Source: JAKLQR01 sp963753165 (GTDB lineage: Bacteria; Nitrospirota; Thermodesulfovibrionia; Thermodesulfovibrionales; SM23-35). Taken from it: 64,000 nt of DNA. The stretch covers positions 124,001 through 188,000 of the forward strand of contig CAVWBP010000009.1 of assembly GCA_963753165.1 (NCBI GenBank). The letters run 5' to 3'. Under the pieces are notes generated by a model, which saw nothing but the letters and a program-made list of their open reading frames with translations, was not told the origin of the DNA and did not search any database. How positions within the stretch are numbered: the stretch's first letter is position 1; each line of letters opens with the position of its first letter. A program made the position numbers and the translations under genes. Shown here piece after piece: positions 34,381 to 43,062 of the stretch.

Positions 34381-34464
34381 CCATGGCTTTCCATGGAATG
34401 AAGAAGTGAAAAACACTTCAGCTTGTGCACAGGGTTCAATTCCCCTTGTGCAATTCCCGCGGGG
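34381..34464 (+). promoter_or_regulatory. Hairpin-rich 5' leader of parA
   Basis: Four successive stems can be drawn. CCATGG-CTTT-CCATGG at 34381-34396; GAAGTG-AAAAA-CACTTC at 34403-34419; TGCACAGGG...CCCCTTGTGCA at 34426-34452 (one bulge); and CCCGCGGG at 34457-34464. This ends 17 bases before the parA ATG. Such dense structure in a leader suggests a regulatory RNA element or a cruciform-prone region. It has no match to a riboswitch I know. Confidence 0.45.
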
Positions 34465-34481
34465 GTTACCACTGTGATGCG

Positions 34482-35252
34482 ATGGGGAAAGTCATAACCA
34501 TAGTCAATCAAAAAGGGGGGGTCGGGAAGACAACGACCACGATCAACCTTGCCGCATCGCTTGCCCTTGCTGAAAAAGACATTCTCGTCATCGATACCGA
34601 TCCGCAGGGAAATTCCACCTCAGGACTCGGCATAGCGAGGGAAACTCTCGAAAAAAGCCTCTACGATGTCTATTCCGGCAACTGTGCTATCAATGAAGCC
34701 ATAATGATGACTGCAGTAGACCATCTCACTGTGATACCGTCCACAATAGACCTGCTCGGCGTTGAGGTCGAGCTTGTAAGTAAAGAGGGGCGGGAATATC
34801 TCCTCTCAAGGGCTTTAGATGCCGTCAGAGACCGGTATCGGTACATTTTCATCGATTGTCCTCCCTCTCTGGGGCTGCTTACGTTAAACGCACTGGTCGC
34901 TGCTGACTCGGTCATCGTTCCCGTGCAATGTGAATATTATTCCCTTGAGGGGCTCGGTCTCCTGACAAAGACCTTGCGCCTGGTGAGAGGCTCTTTTAAC
35001 CCCGGACTCGATATTGAAGGAATTCTCCTCACCATGTATGATGCAAGAAATAACCTTGCGCATGAAGTTGCAGGGGAGGTGAGGAAACATTTCGGGGACA
35101 AGGTTTATACTACAGTCATCCCGAGAAATGTTTCCCTTGGAGAAGCTCCCAGCTATGGGAAACCGGTGATTTTTTATGATATCCGATCGAAAGGCGCACA
35201 GAGCTATCTTGCCCTTGCAAAGGAGATACTGAATGAAAACGGCGCTCGGTAA
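34482..35252 (+). CDS. parA: Chromosome-partitioning ATPase ParA/Soj
   Basis: ParA is the ATPase that, with ParB, segregates the origin region. From the ATG at 34482 the 256-residue protein starts MGKVITIVNQKGGVGKTTTTINLAA with the deviant Walker A and continues with VIDTDPQGNSTSGLG, IDCPPSLGLLTLNAL and VQCEYYSLEGL. A longer reading begins inside the leader and has no family support. parB overlaps its end. Chromosomal parAB normally lies near oriC, consistent with dnaN-gyrB 34 kb away. Confidence 0.96.
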   Translation: MGKVITIVNQKGGVGKTTTTINLAASLALAEKDILVIDTDPQGNSTSGLGIARETLEKSLYDVYSGNCAINEAIMMTAVDHLTVIPSTIDLLGVEVELVSKEGREYLLSRALDAVRDRYRYIFIDCPPSLGLLTLNALVAADSVIVPVQCEYYSLEGLGLLTKTLRLVRGSFNPGLDIEGILLTMYDARNNLAHEVAGEVRKHFGDKVYTTVIPRNVSLGEAPSYGKPVIFYDIRSKGAQSYLALAKEILNENGAR

Positions 35253-36051
35253 AGGGCTTGATGCCCTTATTCCTGAAAAAGGGGAAGAGGTCATTCATCT
35301 CGATCTGACCAGAATATTCCCGGGAGAACAACAGCCGAGAAAGACCTTCAGGGACGATTCTCTGAATGACCTGGCTGTCTCTATCAGAGAAAGAGGAGTA
35401 CTTCAGCCGATTATTGTTTCCAGGGTTGGTGACGGGACGTTCAGACTTATCACCGGCGAGCGCAGATGGAGGGCCGCAGGGATTGCCGGACTGAAAAAGA
35501 TACCGGCGTTAGTAAAAAATGTGGCGTCAAAAGATTCTCTTGAGATAGCGCTTATAGAAAACATTCAAAGGGAAGATCTCAACCCGATTGAAGCTGCCGA
35601 TGCATTCAACAGGCTTATCACCGAATTTAACCTGAAGCAGGAAGAAGTTTCTGACAAGGTAGGAAAAGACAGAACCACGATTGCCAATTACCTGAGGCTT
35701 TTGAAACTGCCTGAAGAGGTCAAATCTCTTCTCTATAACGGTTCTCTCACTATGGGTCATGCAAAGGCCATTCTTGCAATAGAAGGAAAGGCTAATCAGA
35801 TAGATGCTGCAAGAAAGATAGTCAAGCGGGGGCTCAGCGTGAGAGAAGCCGAATCGCTCTCAAAAAAAGTTCCCAGGCCCCAAAAGACCCGCGTTGCTCA
35901 GGACCCCCAGATTTCGTCTCTTGAGGAGAAATTGAAAAGGGGCCTCGGCACAAAGGTGAGGATACTTAATCATGGCAAGAAGGGAAAGATAGAGATAGAG
36001 TACTATTCCCTTGAGGAACTCGACAGGTTATTGGAGATTCTGCTCGGATAA
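35233..36051 (+). CDS. parB: Chromosome-partitioning protein ParB
   Basis: ParB binds parS sites and spreads along DNA using CTP. The 272-residue protein has the N-terminal ParB/Spo0J domain (LTRIFPGEQQPRKTFRDDSL, LITGERRWRAA, IALIENIQREDLNPIEAADAF), the HTH (TIANYLRLLKLPEEV, LTMGHAKAIL) and a C-terminal dimerisation region. Start is the ATG at 35233 inside the end of parA, typical translational coupling. Confidence 0.96.
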   Translation: MKTALGKGLDALIPEKGEEVIHLDLTRIFPGEQQPRKTFRDDSLNDLAVSIRERGVLQPIIVSRVGDGTFRLITGERRWRAAGIAGLKKIPALVKNVASKDSLEIALIENIQREDLNPIEAADAFNRLITEFNLKQEEVSDKVGKDRTTIANYLRLLKLPEEVKSLLYNGSLTMGHAKAILAIEGKANQIDAARKIVKRGLSVREAESLSKKVPRPQKTRVAQDPQISSLEEKLKRGLGTKVRILNHGKKGKIEIEYYSLEELDRLLEILLG

Positions 36052-36103
36052 ATGAGTTCAATCATGCTTCTGTTGTGCACACAGGAAAACGAAGGAGGAG
36101 TAC

Positions 36104-37048
36104 ATGCAGGAAAACCCTGAACTATATGATGTTCTTATCATAGGCGGAGGACCTGCGGGCCTTACTGCCGGTCAGTATGCATCAAGGGCCAAATTAAAGA
36201 CGATTATCCTCGATAAATCACCAACAGCCGGCGCGCTTGCCTATTCAAGCAAGATAGAAAACTATCCGGGGCTTACCCATCCGCTGTCCGGAAAAGAATT
36301 GCTTGATATCATGAGAAATCAGGCCACGGGATTCGGAGCTGAGTATGTAGAAACTCAGGTTGTGGGAGTGAATGTCGCAGAGGATAGAAAGGAAGTTATT
36401 ACCATGGACAGGGCATACAGCGGAAAAACATTGATAATCGCTACCGGTTCCATGGGCAGAAAACCGACGATTCAAGGCGAAGGAGAGTTCCTCGGAAAAG
36501 GAGTGAGCTATTGTGCTATTTGCGATGCAGCTTTTTATCGGGGATTGAAAGTGTGTGTGATTGGAAATTCTGAAGAGGCGGTAAAAGAAGCAAAGGTGCT
36601 TACACGATTTGCCGAGACAGTGTATCTTATTTCCCCTACCCCAAAGATTCATGCTGACGAGGCTTCACTGGATGAGCCGGGATTGAAAGTATTGTTGGGA
36701 TATACCGTGACTTCCATTGAAGGGAGCGGGCTTGTTGAAAGGATAAAAATGCGCGGTCCTGAAAATAAAGAGACGGATCTTGAGCTCGCCGGGGTCTTCG
36801 TATATCTGCACGGGAATAAACCTGTGGTGGATTTTCTTTTTGGAGCCGTTGAAACGCAGGAGGATGGATGCATTCCCGTAAATTCCATGACGGAGACTTC
36901 GATTCCCGGAGTTTTTGCAGCAGGCGATGTCACCTGTACAGAGGTGAGGCAGGTAGTGGTGGCTGCGTCGCAGGGTTGTCTCGCTGCGCTCTCGGCAGAG
37001 AAGTATATTTTTAAGAGAAAGAAATTAAAGAGCGACTGGGCAAAATAA
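36104..37048 (+). CDS. Thioredoxin-reductase-like flavoprotein
   Basis: The 314-residue protein has FAD and NAD(P)H Rossmann motifs (VLIIGGGPAGLTAGQYAS, KVCVIGNSEEAVKEAKVL), the redox CxxC CAICDAAFYRG in the NADPH domain, and GVFAAGDVTCTEVRQVVVAASQG at the end. This is the low-molecular-weight TrxB layout. It may be TrxB itself or one of the TrxB-like oxidoreductases; with no thioredoxin beside it I leave the symbol blank. GGAGGAG precedes the ATG. Confidence 0.85.
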   Translation: MQENPELYDVLIIGGGPAGLTAGQYASRAKLKTIILDKSPTAGALAYSSKIENYPGLTHPLSGKELLDIMRNQATGFGAEYVETQVVGVNVAEDRKEVITMDRAYSGKTLIIATGSMGRKPTIQGEGEFLGKGVSYCAICDAAFYRGLKVCVIGNSEEAVKEAKVLTRFAETVYLISPTPKIHADEASLDEPGLKVLLGYTVTSIEGSGLVERIKMRGPENKETDLELAGVFVYLHGNKPVVDFLFGAVETQEDGCIPVNSMTETSIPGVFAAGDVTCTEVRQVVVAASQGCLAALSAEKYIFKRKKLKSDWAK

Positions 37049-37051
37049 TTG

Positions 37052-37786
37052 CTACTTTGCTTTGCTCAGAAGGGCAGCTAATTCCGCTGCGTTCTTCGGG
37101 GCGTACCCGAGGACATCGTTATTGAAATACACAAAGACATCCCGCTTTTTTTTCAGATGGGCCCTTATGAATTTCGCATCTTCCCTGAGGGATTCGGGAG
37201 GATAGTCTGTTGCATAACTCCCTTCCTGGCCGTGTTTCCTCATATAAATGAAATCAGACGTTACGGGAAGTTTCCTGAGAAACTCCGGGTGGTCTGCAAT
37301 ACAGAGTCCTGCGTTCTCCTTTTCGAGCAGAGTATAAACTTTTTTATTCATCCATGTCTTGTTCCTGAATTCAAAGGCGTTCCTCGTGTTGTACGGTTTC
37401 AGTATCTCGAGGAATTCCTGCATACGGTTCAGGTCGGCATTGAAGGTCGGAGGGAGTTGCCAGAGGATAATTCCCAGCTTTTCTTTCAGAACAGCAGCCC
37501 TTGAAAAAAATGCCTCAATAGGTTCTGAACAGTCTTTCAGTTTCTTTACATGGGTGATGAACCTGCTTGCCTTCAGGGAGAAGACGAAATCGTCGGGTGT
37601 TGCGGCATACCACTTGGCGAAAGTTTCCCTTTCCGGAAGACGATAAAAGGTAACGTTCAGCTCGACCGTGGAAAAGCGTCTGCAGTAATATTCAATCCAA
37701 TGGTTTTTTGAGAGGTCTTCGGGATAGAAACTCCCCCTCCAATGATCATAGAGAAAACCGCTGCACCCAATCCTTAAGTAGGCCAC
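37052..37786 (-). CDS. DUF72 family protein
   Basis: A 244-residue protein with the DUF72 pattern: IGCSGFLYDHWRGSFYPEDL, YYCRRFSTVELNVTFYRLP, FAKWYAATPDDFVFSLKASRFITH, LPVTSDFIYMRKHGQEGSYATDY and VYFNNDVLGYAPKNAAEL. The family adopts a TIM-barrel-like fold; the function is unknown. Convergent with the flavoprotein gene (3-base gap). Confidence 0.9.
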   Translation of the reverse strand: MAYLRIGCSGFLYDHWRGSFYPEDLSKNHWIEYYCRRFSTVELNVTFYRLPERETFAKWYAATPDDFVFSLKASRFITHVKKLKDCSEPIEAFFSRAAVLKEKLGIILWQLPPTFNADLNRMQEFLEILKPYNTRNAFEFRNKTWMNKKVYTLLEKENAGLCIADHPEFLRKLPVTSDFIYMRKHGQEGSYATDYPPESLREDAKFIRAHLKKKRDVFVYFNNDVLGYAPKNAAELAALLSKAK

Positions 37787-37826
37787 TGTATACTATTATA
37801 TCATAAGAAAGAGGCAAGCGGGGGTG

Positions 37827-39953
37827 TTACCTCATAATCCTGATAACCCCTTCGAGTTGGGCGATTTTTTGTGTGAGCGCAGCAAGCTGCTTCTTGTCCC
37901 TGACATCGAGGATGAAGGTGATATGAGCTTTTTTATCTTCTGTAGTGCTTGCTTTCAGCTGGCTGATATTCACTTCCACCGACGATATGAGAGCGCTGAG
38001 GCTCGCAATCATGCCGGGCTTGTCAACAGTTTCAAGGAATAACTTTACCGGTGTGGTAATGTCGCCCTCTACCTTCCAGTCAACATCAACAATCCGGGCG
38101 TCATCGACCGCTGTTTTATCCAGATTCGGACAGTCCTTGCGATGGATCGTAACGCCCCTTCCCCGTGTTACAAATCCGACCAGCGGATCTCCCGGTATCG
38201 GAAAGCAGCATTTGGCGGTATGATACAACACGTTGTCCACTCCTTTTATGGTGATCCCTTTATGCTCTTTCGGCGGTTTTGCCGTCTTTGGGACAGGGAT
38301 CTCCTCAACCGGTTTTTCCGGCAACAATTTATTGACAAATTGATGCGCAGACAATTTGCCGTGACCAATAACTGCATGGAGATCTTCCAGCGCCTCGATA
38401 TTGAAAGATTTCAGGGCCTTTTCCATCTCCTCCGATTTCAGCACTGACTGGCCGAGATCATGTCTTCTCAGTTCACTTTCAAGCAGTTTCTGCCCGAGTT
38501 CGATGCTCTGTTTCCGTTCTTCCGCTTTAATCCATTGTTTAATCCTGTTTTTTGCCCGCTGTGTGACGACGAATTTCAGCCAGTCCCTGCTGGGGCTCTG
38601 CGCAGGTGATGTCATAATCTCTACCGTATCGCCATTCCTCAAAGTGTATCTCAGGGGCACGATCTTCCCATTGACCTTGGCGCCGACGCAACGATTGCCT
38701 ACCTGGGTATGCACGCCGTACGCAAAATCTACAGGGGTTGAACCCAAAGGCATTTCCTTTATTTCACCCATAGGGGTAAAAATATAGATAACATCGGGGA
38801 CAACCTCGCCTTTGACCGCGTCCAGGAAATCTTTTGCATCCTTCAGCTCTTTCTGGGCCTGCATCAGCTCCCTGAACCATGAAATATAGCGGTCGCTTTT
38901 TTCATCAATCCTGTTTTTTTCCTTGTATTTCCAGTGAGAAGCAATACCATGCTCTGCAACCATATGCATTTCCAGGGTCCTTATCTGAAACTCTACCCGT
39001 TCACCCTTTGGTCCTATGATAGTCGTATGGAGGGACTGATACATATTCGATTTTGGCACGCCGATATAGTCTTTAAACCTGCCAGGCACAGGAGACCAAA
39101 GAGAGTGGATAAGGCCGAGGATTGCGTAACAGTTTGCTTTTGTGTCCGTGATTATCCTTAAACCGAGAACGTCGTGGACCTCTTCAAAGGTAATTCTCTG
39201 CGCCAGCATTTTCTGGTAGATTCCATAGTAATGTTTTATCCTCCATGAAACATCCCCGGGAATATGCTCTTCCTCCAGTTTGCGCCTGAATATTTCTGTC
39301 ACATCCCGCAGGTATGCTTCCTGTTCTTCTTTTCTCGTGGCGACTTTTCTCTCGAGGTCATTATAAAGATCGGGCATGAGAGCCTTGAAACTGAGATCCT
39401 CAAATTCGGTCCGCAACCAGCCGATACCGAGCCTGTTGGCTATCGGCGCATAAATATCGAGGGTTTCTGTCGCGATCCGCAGTCTCTTGTTTTCAGAAAG
39501 ATGATGCAGGGTGCGCATATTATGGAGCCTGTCAGCGAATTTTATCAAAACGACCCGGATATCCTCTGCCATGGCGAGGATCATCTTTCTGAAGTTCTCG
39601 GCCTGAGCCTCCTCACGGGTAGTGAATTCCATACGGGAGATCTTGGTCAGAGACTCGACGAGAAATGCGATTTCCTGTCCGAAAATATTCCGAATGTTTT
39701 CAACGGAAGATGCCGTATCTTCTATGGTGTCATGGAGAAGACCGGCGGCAATAGTTGTTACGTCCATTTTCATATCGGCAAGGATAGATGCAACTGCCAG
39801 GGGGTGTTCTATATACGGAGAACCTTCTACCCTTTTCTGGTCGCCGTGCGCTTCTCTCGAAAAGGCGTATGCGCGTTGTAATACAGAAATTTCAGCATCA
39901 GGGGTATAGGCAAGTATTTTCTCGATCAGGGATTCAAGGGTATAGTCGGTCAT
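37827..39953 (-). CDS. (p)ppGpp synthetase/hydrolase of the RelA/SpoT family
   Basis: Controls the stringent response alarmone. The 708-residue protein has an N-terminal HD domain with HDTIEDTASS and RLHNMRTLHHL, a synthetase domain with RFKDYIGVPKSNMYQSLHT and EFQIRT, then TGS (VIYIFTPMGEIKEMPLGSTPVDFAYGVHT), and a C-terminal ACT (VDKPGMIASLSALISSVEVNI). The intact HD motif suggests a bifunctional Rel enzyme. It is the last gene before a MITE-like element on its upstream side. Confidence 0.94.
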   Translation of the reverse strand: MTDYTLESLIEKILAYTPDAEISVLQRAYAFSREAHGDQKRVEGSPYIEHPLAVASILADMKMDVTTIAAGLLHDTIEDTASSVENIRNIFGQEIAFLVESLTKISRMEFTTREEAQAENFRKMILAMAEDIRVVLIKFADRLHNMRTLHHLSENKRLRIATETLDIYAPIANRLGIGWLRTEFEDLSFKALMPDLYNDLERKVATRKEEQEAYLRDVTEIFRRKLEEEHIPGDVSWRIKHYYGIYQKMLAQRITFEEVHDVLGLRIITDTKANCYAILGLIHSLWSPVPGRFKDYIGVPKSNMYQSLHTTIIGPKGERVEFQIRTLEMHMVAEHGIASHWKYKEKNRIDEKSDRYISWFRELMQAQKELKDAKDFLDAVKGEVVPDVIYIFTPMGEIKEMPLGSTPVDFAYGVHTQVGNRCVGAKVNGKIVPLRYTLRNGDTVEIMTSPAQSPSRDWLKFVVTQRAKNRIKQWIKAEERKQSIELGQKLLESELRRHDLGQSVLKSEEMEKALKSFNIEALEDLHAVIGHGKLSAHQFVNKLLPEKPVEEIPVPKTAKPPKEHKGITIKGVDNVLYHTAKCCFPIPGDPLVGFVTRGRGVTIHRKDCPNLDKTAVDDARIVDVDWKVEGDITTPVKLFLETVDKPGMIASLSALISSVEVNISQLKASTTEDKKAHITFILDVRDKKQLAALTQKIAQLEGVIRIMR

Positions 39954-39998
39954 AATTTTCTATTATACAACTTCATTCCTGTTCAAAATATTAAGGTA

Positions 39999-40179
39999 AG
40001 GGATACGGTTCAATTTCCGAATCGAAATCACGGGTAATTCCGAATAGGCTTTGCCTTTCGGGACCGGAGACGAAGCGGAGGGCTCAACCTTGCCTATTGC
40101 GATACCATTGAAGTCAAAAAAAAGTTTTAAACAGAAACAAAGAGAGTTTATTTGAATTCGGAAATTGAACCGTATCCCT
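39999..40179 (+). repeat. 181-bp MITE-like element with 24-bp perfect terminal inverted repeats
   Basis: The left 24 bases (39999-40022, starting AGGGATACGGTTC) are the exact reverse complement of the right 24 bases (40156-40179, ending GAACCGTATCCCT). A second, inner pair, AATAGGC and GCCTATT, is nested inside. There is no open frame and no clear target duplication. It is a typical non-autonomous transposon or a large cruciform between rel and recJ. It fills most of the 300-base gap; nothing else was seen there. Confidence 0.85.
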
Positions 40180-40254
40180 GGTTTTCTTGCGCGGTGAGAT
40201 AGTTATTCTGCAACAGCCTGACAGAGGATATACATTAGGAAGATCTGCGGTGAA

Positions 40255-42006
40255 TCAGGCGCTTGGTCGCAGCGCCTTGAGATGAAGCTGGAGGCTTGTG
40301 TTTCCTTCCCATATATTGACACACGGGGTGAAAACGATATCAACCGTTGATGAGGTTCCAATCTTCTGATAGATCGGGGCCATATGAAACCCTATCGCGT
40401 CAAGAGAGCGGTTTTTCTGTCTGAGCTTCATCTTGAGATGCAGATCCTTCACAACCTTTGGATAGAGAACTTCGAGTCCTTTTGCGCCCAGAAGAGGTTC
40501 GGGGTTCCCGCATCCAAAGGGTTCAATTATGTCAAATTCTCTGGCGAGGTCGAACGTTATATCAGCGAGGTCTACCGTGGCGTCTATCTCGATTACAGGA
40601 ACTAAGTCTTCAGGAGAGAGTCTTTCTTCTGCTATACTGTTCATACATTCCTCAAAAGAGTGAATGTCACTGACATTGACTTCCAGCCCCGCAGCCTGCC
40701 GGTGACCGCCAAAATCCCTTAAGTATTCCGTACATTGCGTGAGAGCCCGGTAAATATCAAAAGGAGGAATGCTCCGCGCTGAACCCCGCGCAACAGTTCC
40801 CTCTCTCGAAAGAATAAACGTCGGACGATACAACGCTTCTGCAATCCTGGATGCGACTATGCCGATGACGCCCTTATGCCATCCTTCAGAGGAAAGGACG
40901 ATTACGGACCGCACCCCTTTGTCCGCGAGCTGACGCATTGCTTCCTGATAGACCTTTTCCTCGATCTGCTGCCTCTCGGTATTGCATCTGTCCAGCCATG
41001 AAGAGAGATCAACGGCTTCATCTTCTGAATCAGTGAGCAATAACCTGACGACATTCTCTGCGTTTGAAATTCTTCCGGCTGCGTTTATCCGCGGGATCAG
41101 AGTGAAAAGGAGATGGCCTGTCCTCAATGTTTTTCCCTCAATCCCTGCAACTTTTTTCAATGCCAGTATCCCGGGACGGCAACTATTCTGCAGCAACTTC
41201 AGACCTTCTTTCACAAGAAGTCTGTTTTCACCCCATAGTGGCACAATGTCCCCCATTGTACCGAGGGTCGCGAGATCCAGTAAATCATGACCCCGGTTCT
41301 TGTCTGCTGCTGATAAGGCCTGCGCAAGTTTAAATGCAATCCCGGCGCCCGACAGCATGGAAAGTTCAGAGTCAGGGTCTGAGATTTTCGGATTGATTAC
41401 TGCGTGTGCATCAGGAAGCAGCAAAGAGTCAGCCTCCTGACCTGTAATCGGTGAGATTGGCTGCGCTAGGCTCTTTGCTCCGGACTTTCCTTTTCTCATG
41501 GGTTCATGGTGGTCAGTGATGATAAGGTCTATTCCTTTTTCCCTGCAGAGGGCCGCTGCATCGAATGAAGTGATGCCGCAATCAACGGTCACAATGAGGG
41601 TTGCACCGACTTTTTTTGCAAACTCTACCGCATGGGGTTTGAATCCATAGCCGTGTTCCATCCTGTCCGGGATGAAATAGCGGCAATCCACGCCGGACTG
41701 TTGCAGTACTTTCAGAGTTATTGCTGTTGCAGATATCCCGTCAACATCGTAATCACCATGAATAAGGACCCGTTCACCCCTGTGCGCAGCCGCCATGATC
41801 CTTTCCACAGCACCTTCCATCCCTTCGATGAGAAAAGGGTCGGACAGGCACGAAACTTGGGGGTTGAGGAACGAGTGTATCGCTTCAGGCGTCTTAATGC
41901 CACGGTTCACCAGTATCTGAGCAAGGACCGGAGATATGGAGGAGGCGCGAGACAGGTAAGTTATGTATTCCTGGTTTGTTTTATTTACAACCCAGCGACG
42001 GTGCAT
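40255..42006 (-). CDS. recJ: Single-stranded-DNA-specific exonuclease RecJ
   Basis: RecJ degrades single-stranded DNA 5' to 3' in recombination and repair. The 583-residue protein has the DHH-phosphoesterase motifs VLIHGDYDVDGISATA, LIVTVDCGIT, LIITDHHEP and a DHHA1/RecJ OB tail (GHRQAAGLEVNVSD, IEPFGCGNPEPLL). The order DHH, DHHA1, OB fold is as in the family, and the length is normal. It is preceded by the sec genes on the same strand, 123 bases away. Confidence 0.95.
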   Translation of the reverse strand: MHRRWVVNKTNQEYITYLSRASSISPVLAQILVNRGIKTPEAIHSFLNPQVSCLSDPFLIEGMEGAVERIMAAAHRGERVLIHGDYDVDGISATAITLKVLQQSGVDCRYFIPDRMEHGYGFKPHAVEFAKKVGATLIVTVDCGITSFDAAALCREKGIDLIITDHHEPMRKGKSGAKSLAQPISPITGQEADSLLLPDAHAVINPKISDPDSELSMLSGAGIAFKLAQALSAADKNRGHDLLDLATLGTMGDIVPLWGENRLLVKEGLKLLQNSCRPGILALKKVAGIEGKTLRTGHLLFTLIPRINAAGRISNAENVVRLLLTDSEDEAVDLSSWLDRCNTERQQIEEKVYQEAMRQLADKGVRSVIVLSSEGWHKGVIGIVASRIAEALYRPTFILSREGTVARGSARSIPPFDIYRALTQCTEYLRDFGGHRQAAGLEVNVSDIHSFEECMNSIAEERLSPEDLVPVIEIDATVDLADITFDLAREFDIIEPFGCGNPEPLLGAKGLEVLYPKVVKDLHLKMKLRQKNRSLDAIGFHMAPIYQKIGTSSTVDIVFTPCVNIWEGNTSLQLHLKALRPSA

Positions 42007-42128
42007 CTAAAGACCGTAAAAGGGAAACCGTAAGTCGTGGAAAAAGAATGAGTGACGGCGCAAGGACAGGAGGATGAACGTCTTTCCCGGATACGTTACG
42101 CCGGACACGTTACGCCTTGCGCATTCTG

Positions 42129-43040
42129 TTATTTTTTCGCAAAAGGTCTCGCCCCTCCCCACAGGAGAACGACCGGGCTTGCAACGAATACGGAAGAATA
42201 TGTTCCGACAATAACCCCCATGATCATAGCAAGGGAAAAATCGTGGAGGACTTCTCCGCCGAAGAAGAAAAGCGCAAATGAAGAAAGAAGGACGGTCAGC
42301 GAGGTAACGATCGTCCGGGACAGCACTTCATTGATGCTGCTGTTCATTACTGTTTCGACACGTTCCTTTTGTCTCATTTTCAGGTTCTCCCGTATCCTGT
42401 CAAACACAACAACAGTGTCGGTCAGAGAATATCCGGCGATGGTGAGAAGGGCTGTGATGAGGATAAGATTGATTTCCTTCCCCATGAGGAAAAATATGCC
42501 GAGGACTGCAAGGACGTCATGAAACGTTGCAACAGTAGCCCCAACGCCGAATTTAAACTGGAATCTGAAGGCCACATAGATAAGAATCCCGATAACTGCC
42601 ATTACAACAGCCTGTGCCGCATCCATCCTTAATCTGCTGCCGACTTTCGGCCCGATAACCGTCGTTGAATCTATCACATAGCGGTTGTCCGGAAATTTCT
42701 GACTGAGAATGGTGGTGATGGTGTCTGACACCTGGCCGAGTTCCTGTTCAGTCTGTTTCACCCGGATCAGTATTTTATTGACAGTCGGAAGGTCCTGGAG
42801 GTCGAAGTCCCTGAGGCCGCTGGTTTCAAGCGCTGCCCTTATATCATGGAGCGCAACAGGTTTTTCAAATTTGAATTGAATCGCTGTCCCTCCGGCGAAA
42901 TCTATTCCAAGATTTGCGCGTCCGGTCGCTATCTGAACAATCGCGATAATACCGATAACGGCGAGAATGCCGGAAACGACAAACGCGATATATTTCTTGC
43001 CGAGGAAGTTTATATTCGGGTTTTTTATCAGCTCAATCAT
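42129..43040 (-). CDS. secF: Protein translocase subunit SecF
   Basis: SecF is the partner of SecD in proton-driven late-stage protein export through SecYEG. The 303-residue protein has an N-terminal helix (IAFVVSGILAVIGIIAIV), the family signature LGIDFAGGTAIQFKF, a periplasmic loop and five further helices with GYSLTDTVVVFDRIRENLK. It is 22 bases downstream of secD on the same strand. Confidence 0.97.
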   Translation of the reverse strand: MIELIKNPNINFLGKKYIAFVVSGILAVIGIIAIVQIATGRANLGIDFAGGTAIQFKFEKPVALHDIRAALETSGLRDFDLQDLPTVNKILIRVKQTEQELGQVSDTITTILSQKFPDNRYVIDSTTVIGPKVGSRLRMDAAQAVVMAVIGILIYVAFRFQFKFGVGATVATFHDVLAVLGIFFLMGKEINLILITALLTIAGYSLTDTVVVFDRIRENLKMRQKERVETVMNSSINEVLSRTIVTSLTVLLSSFALFFFGGEVLHDFSLAMIMGVIVGTYSSVFVASPVVLLWGGARPFAKK

Positions 43041-43062
43041 GCGTTCTCCTTACAGGAATTGA

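Noticed and set aside
34381..34464. tRNA or tRNA remnant in the parA leader (TTCAATT loop)
   Set aside because: The putative T-arm lacks a five-base-pair stem, and no anticodon arm, D-arm or acceptor pairing can be drawn.
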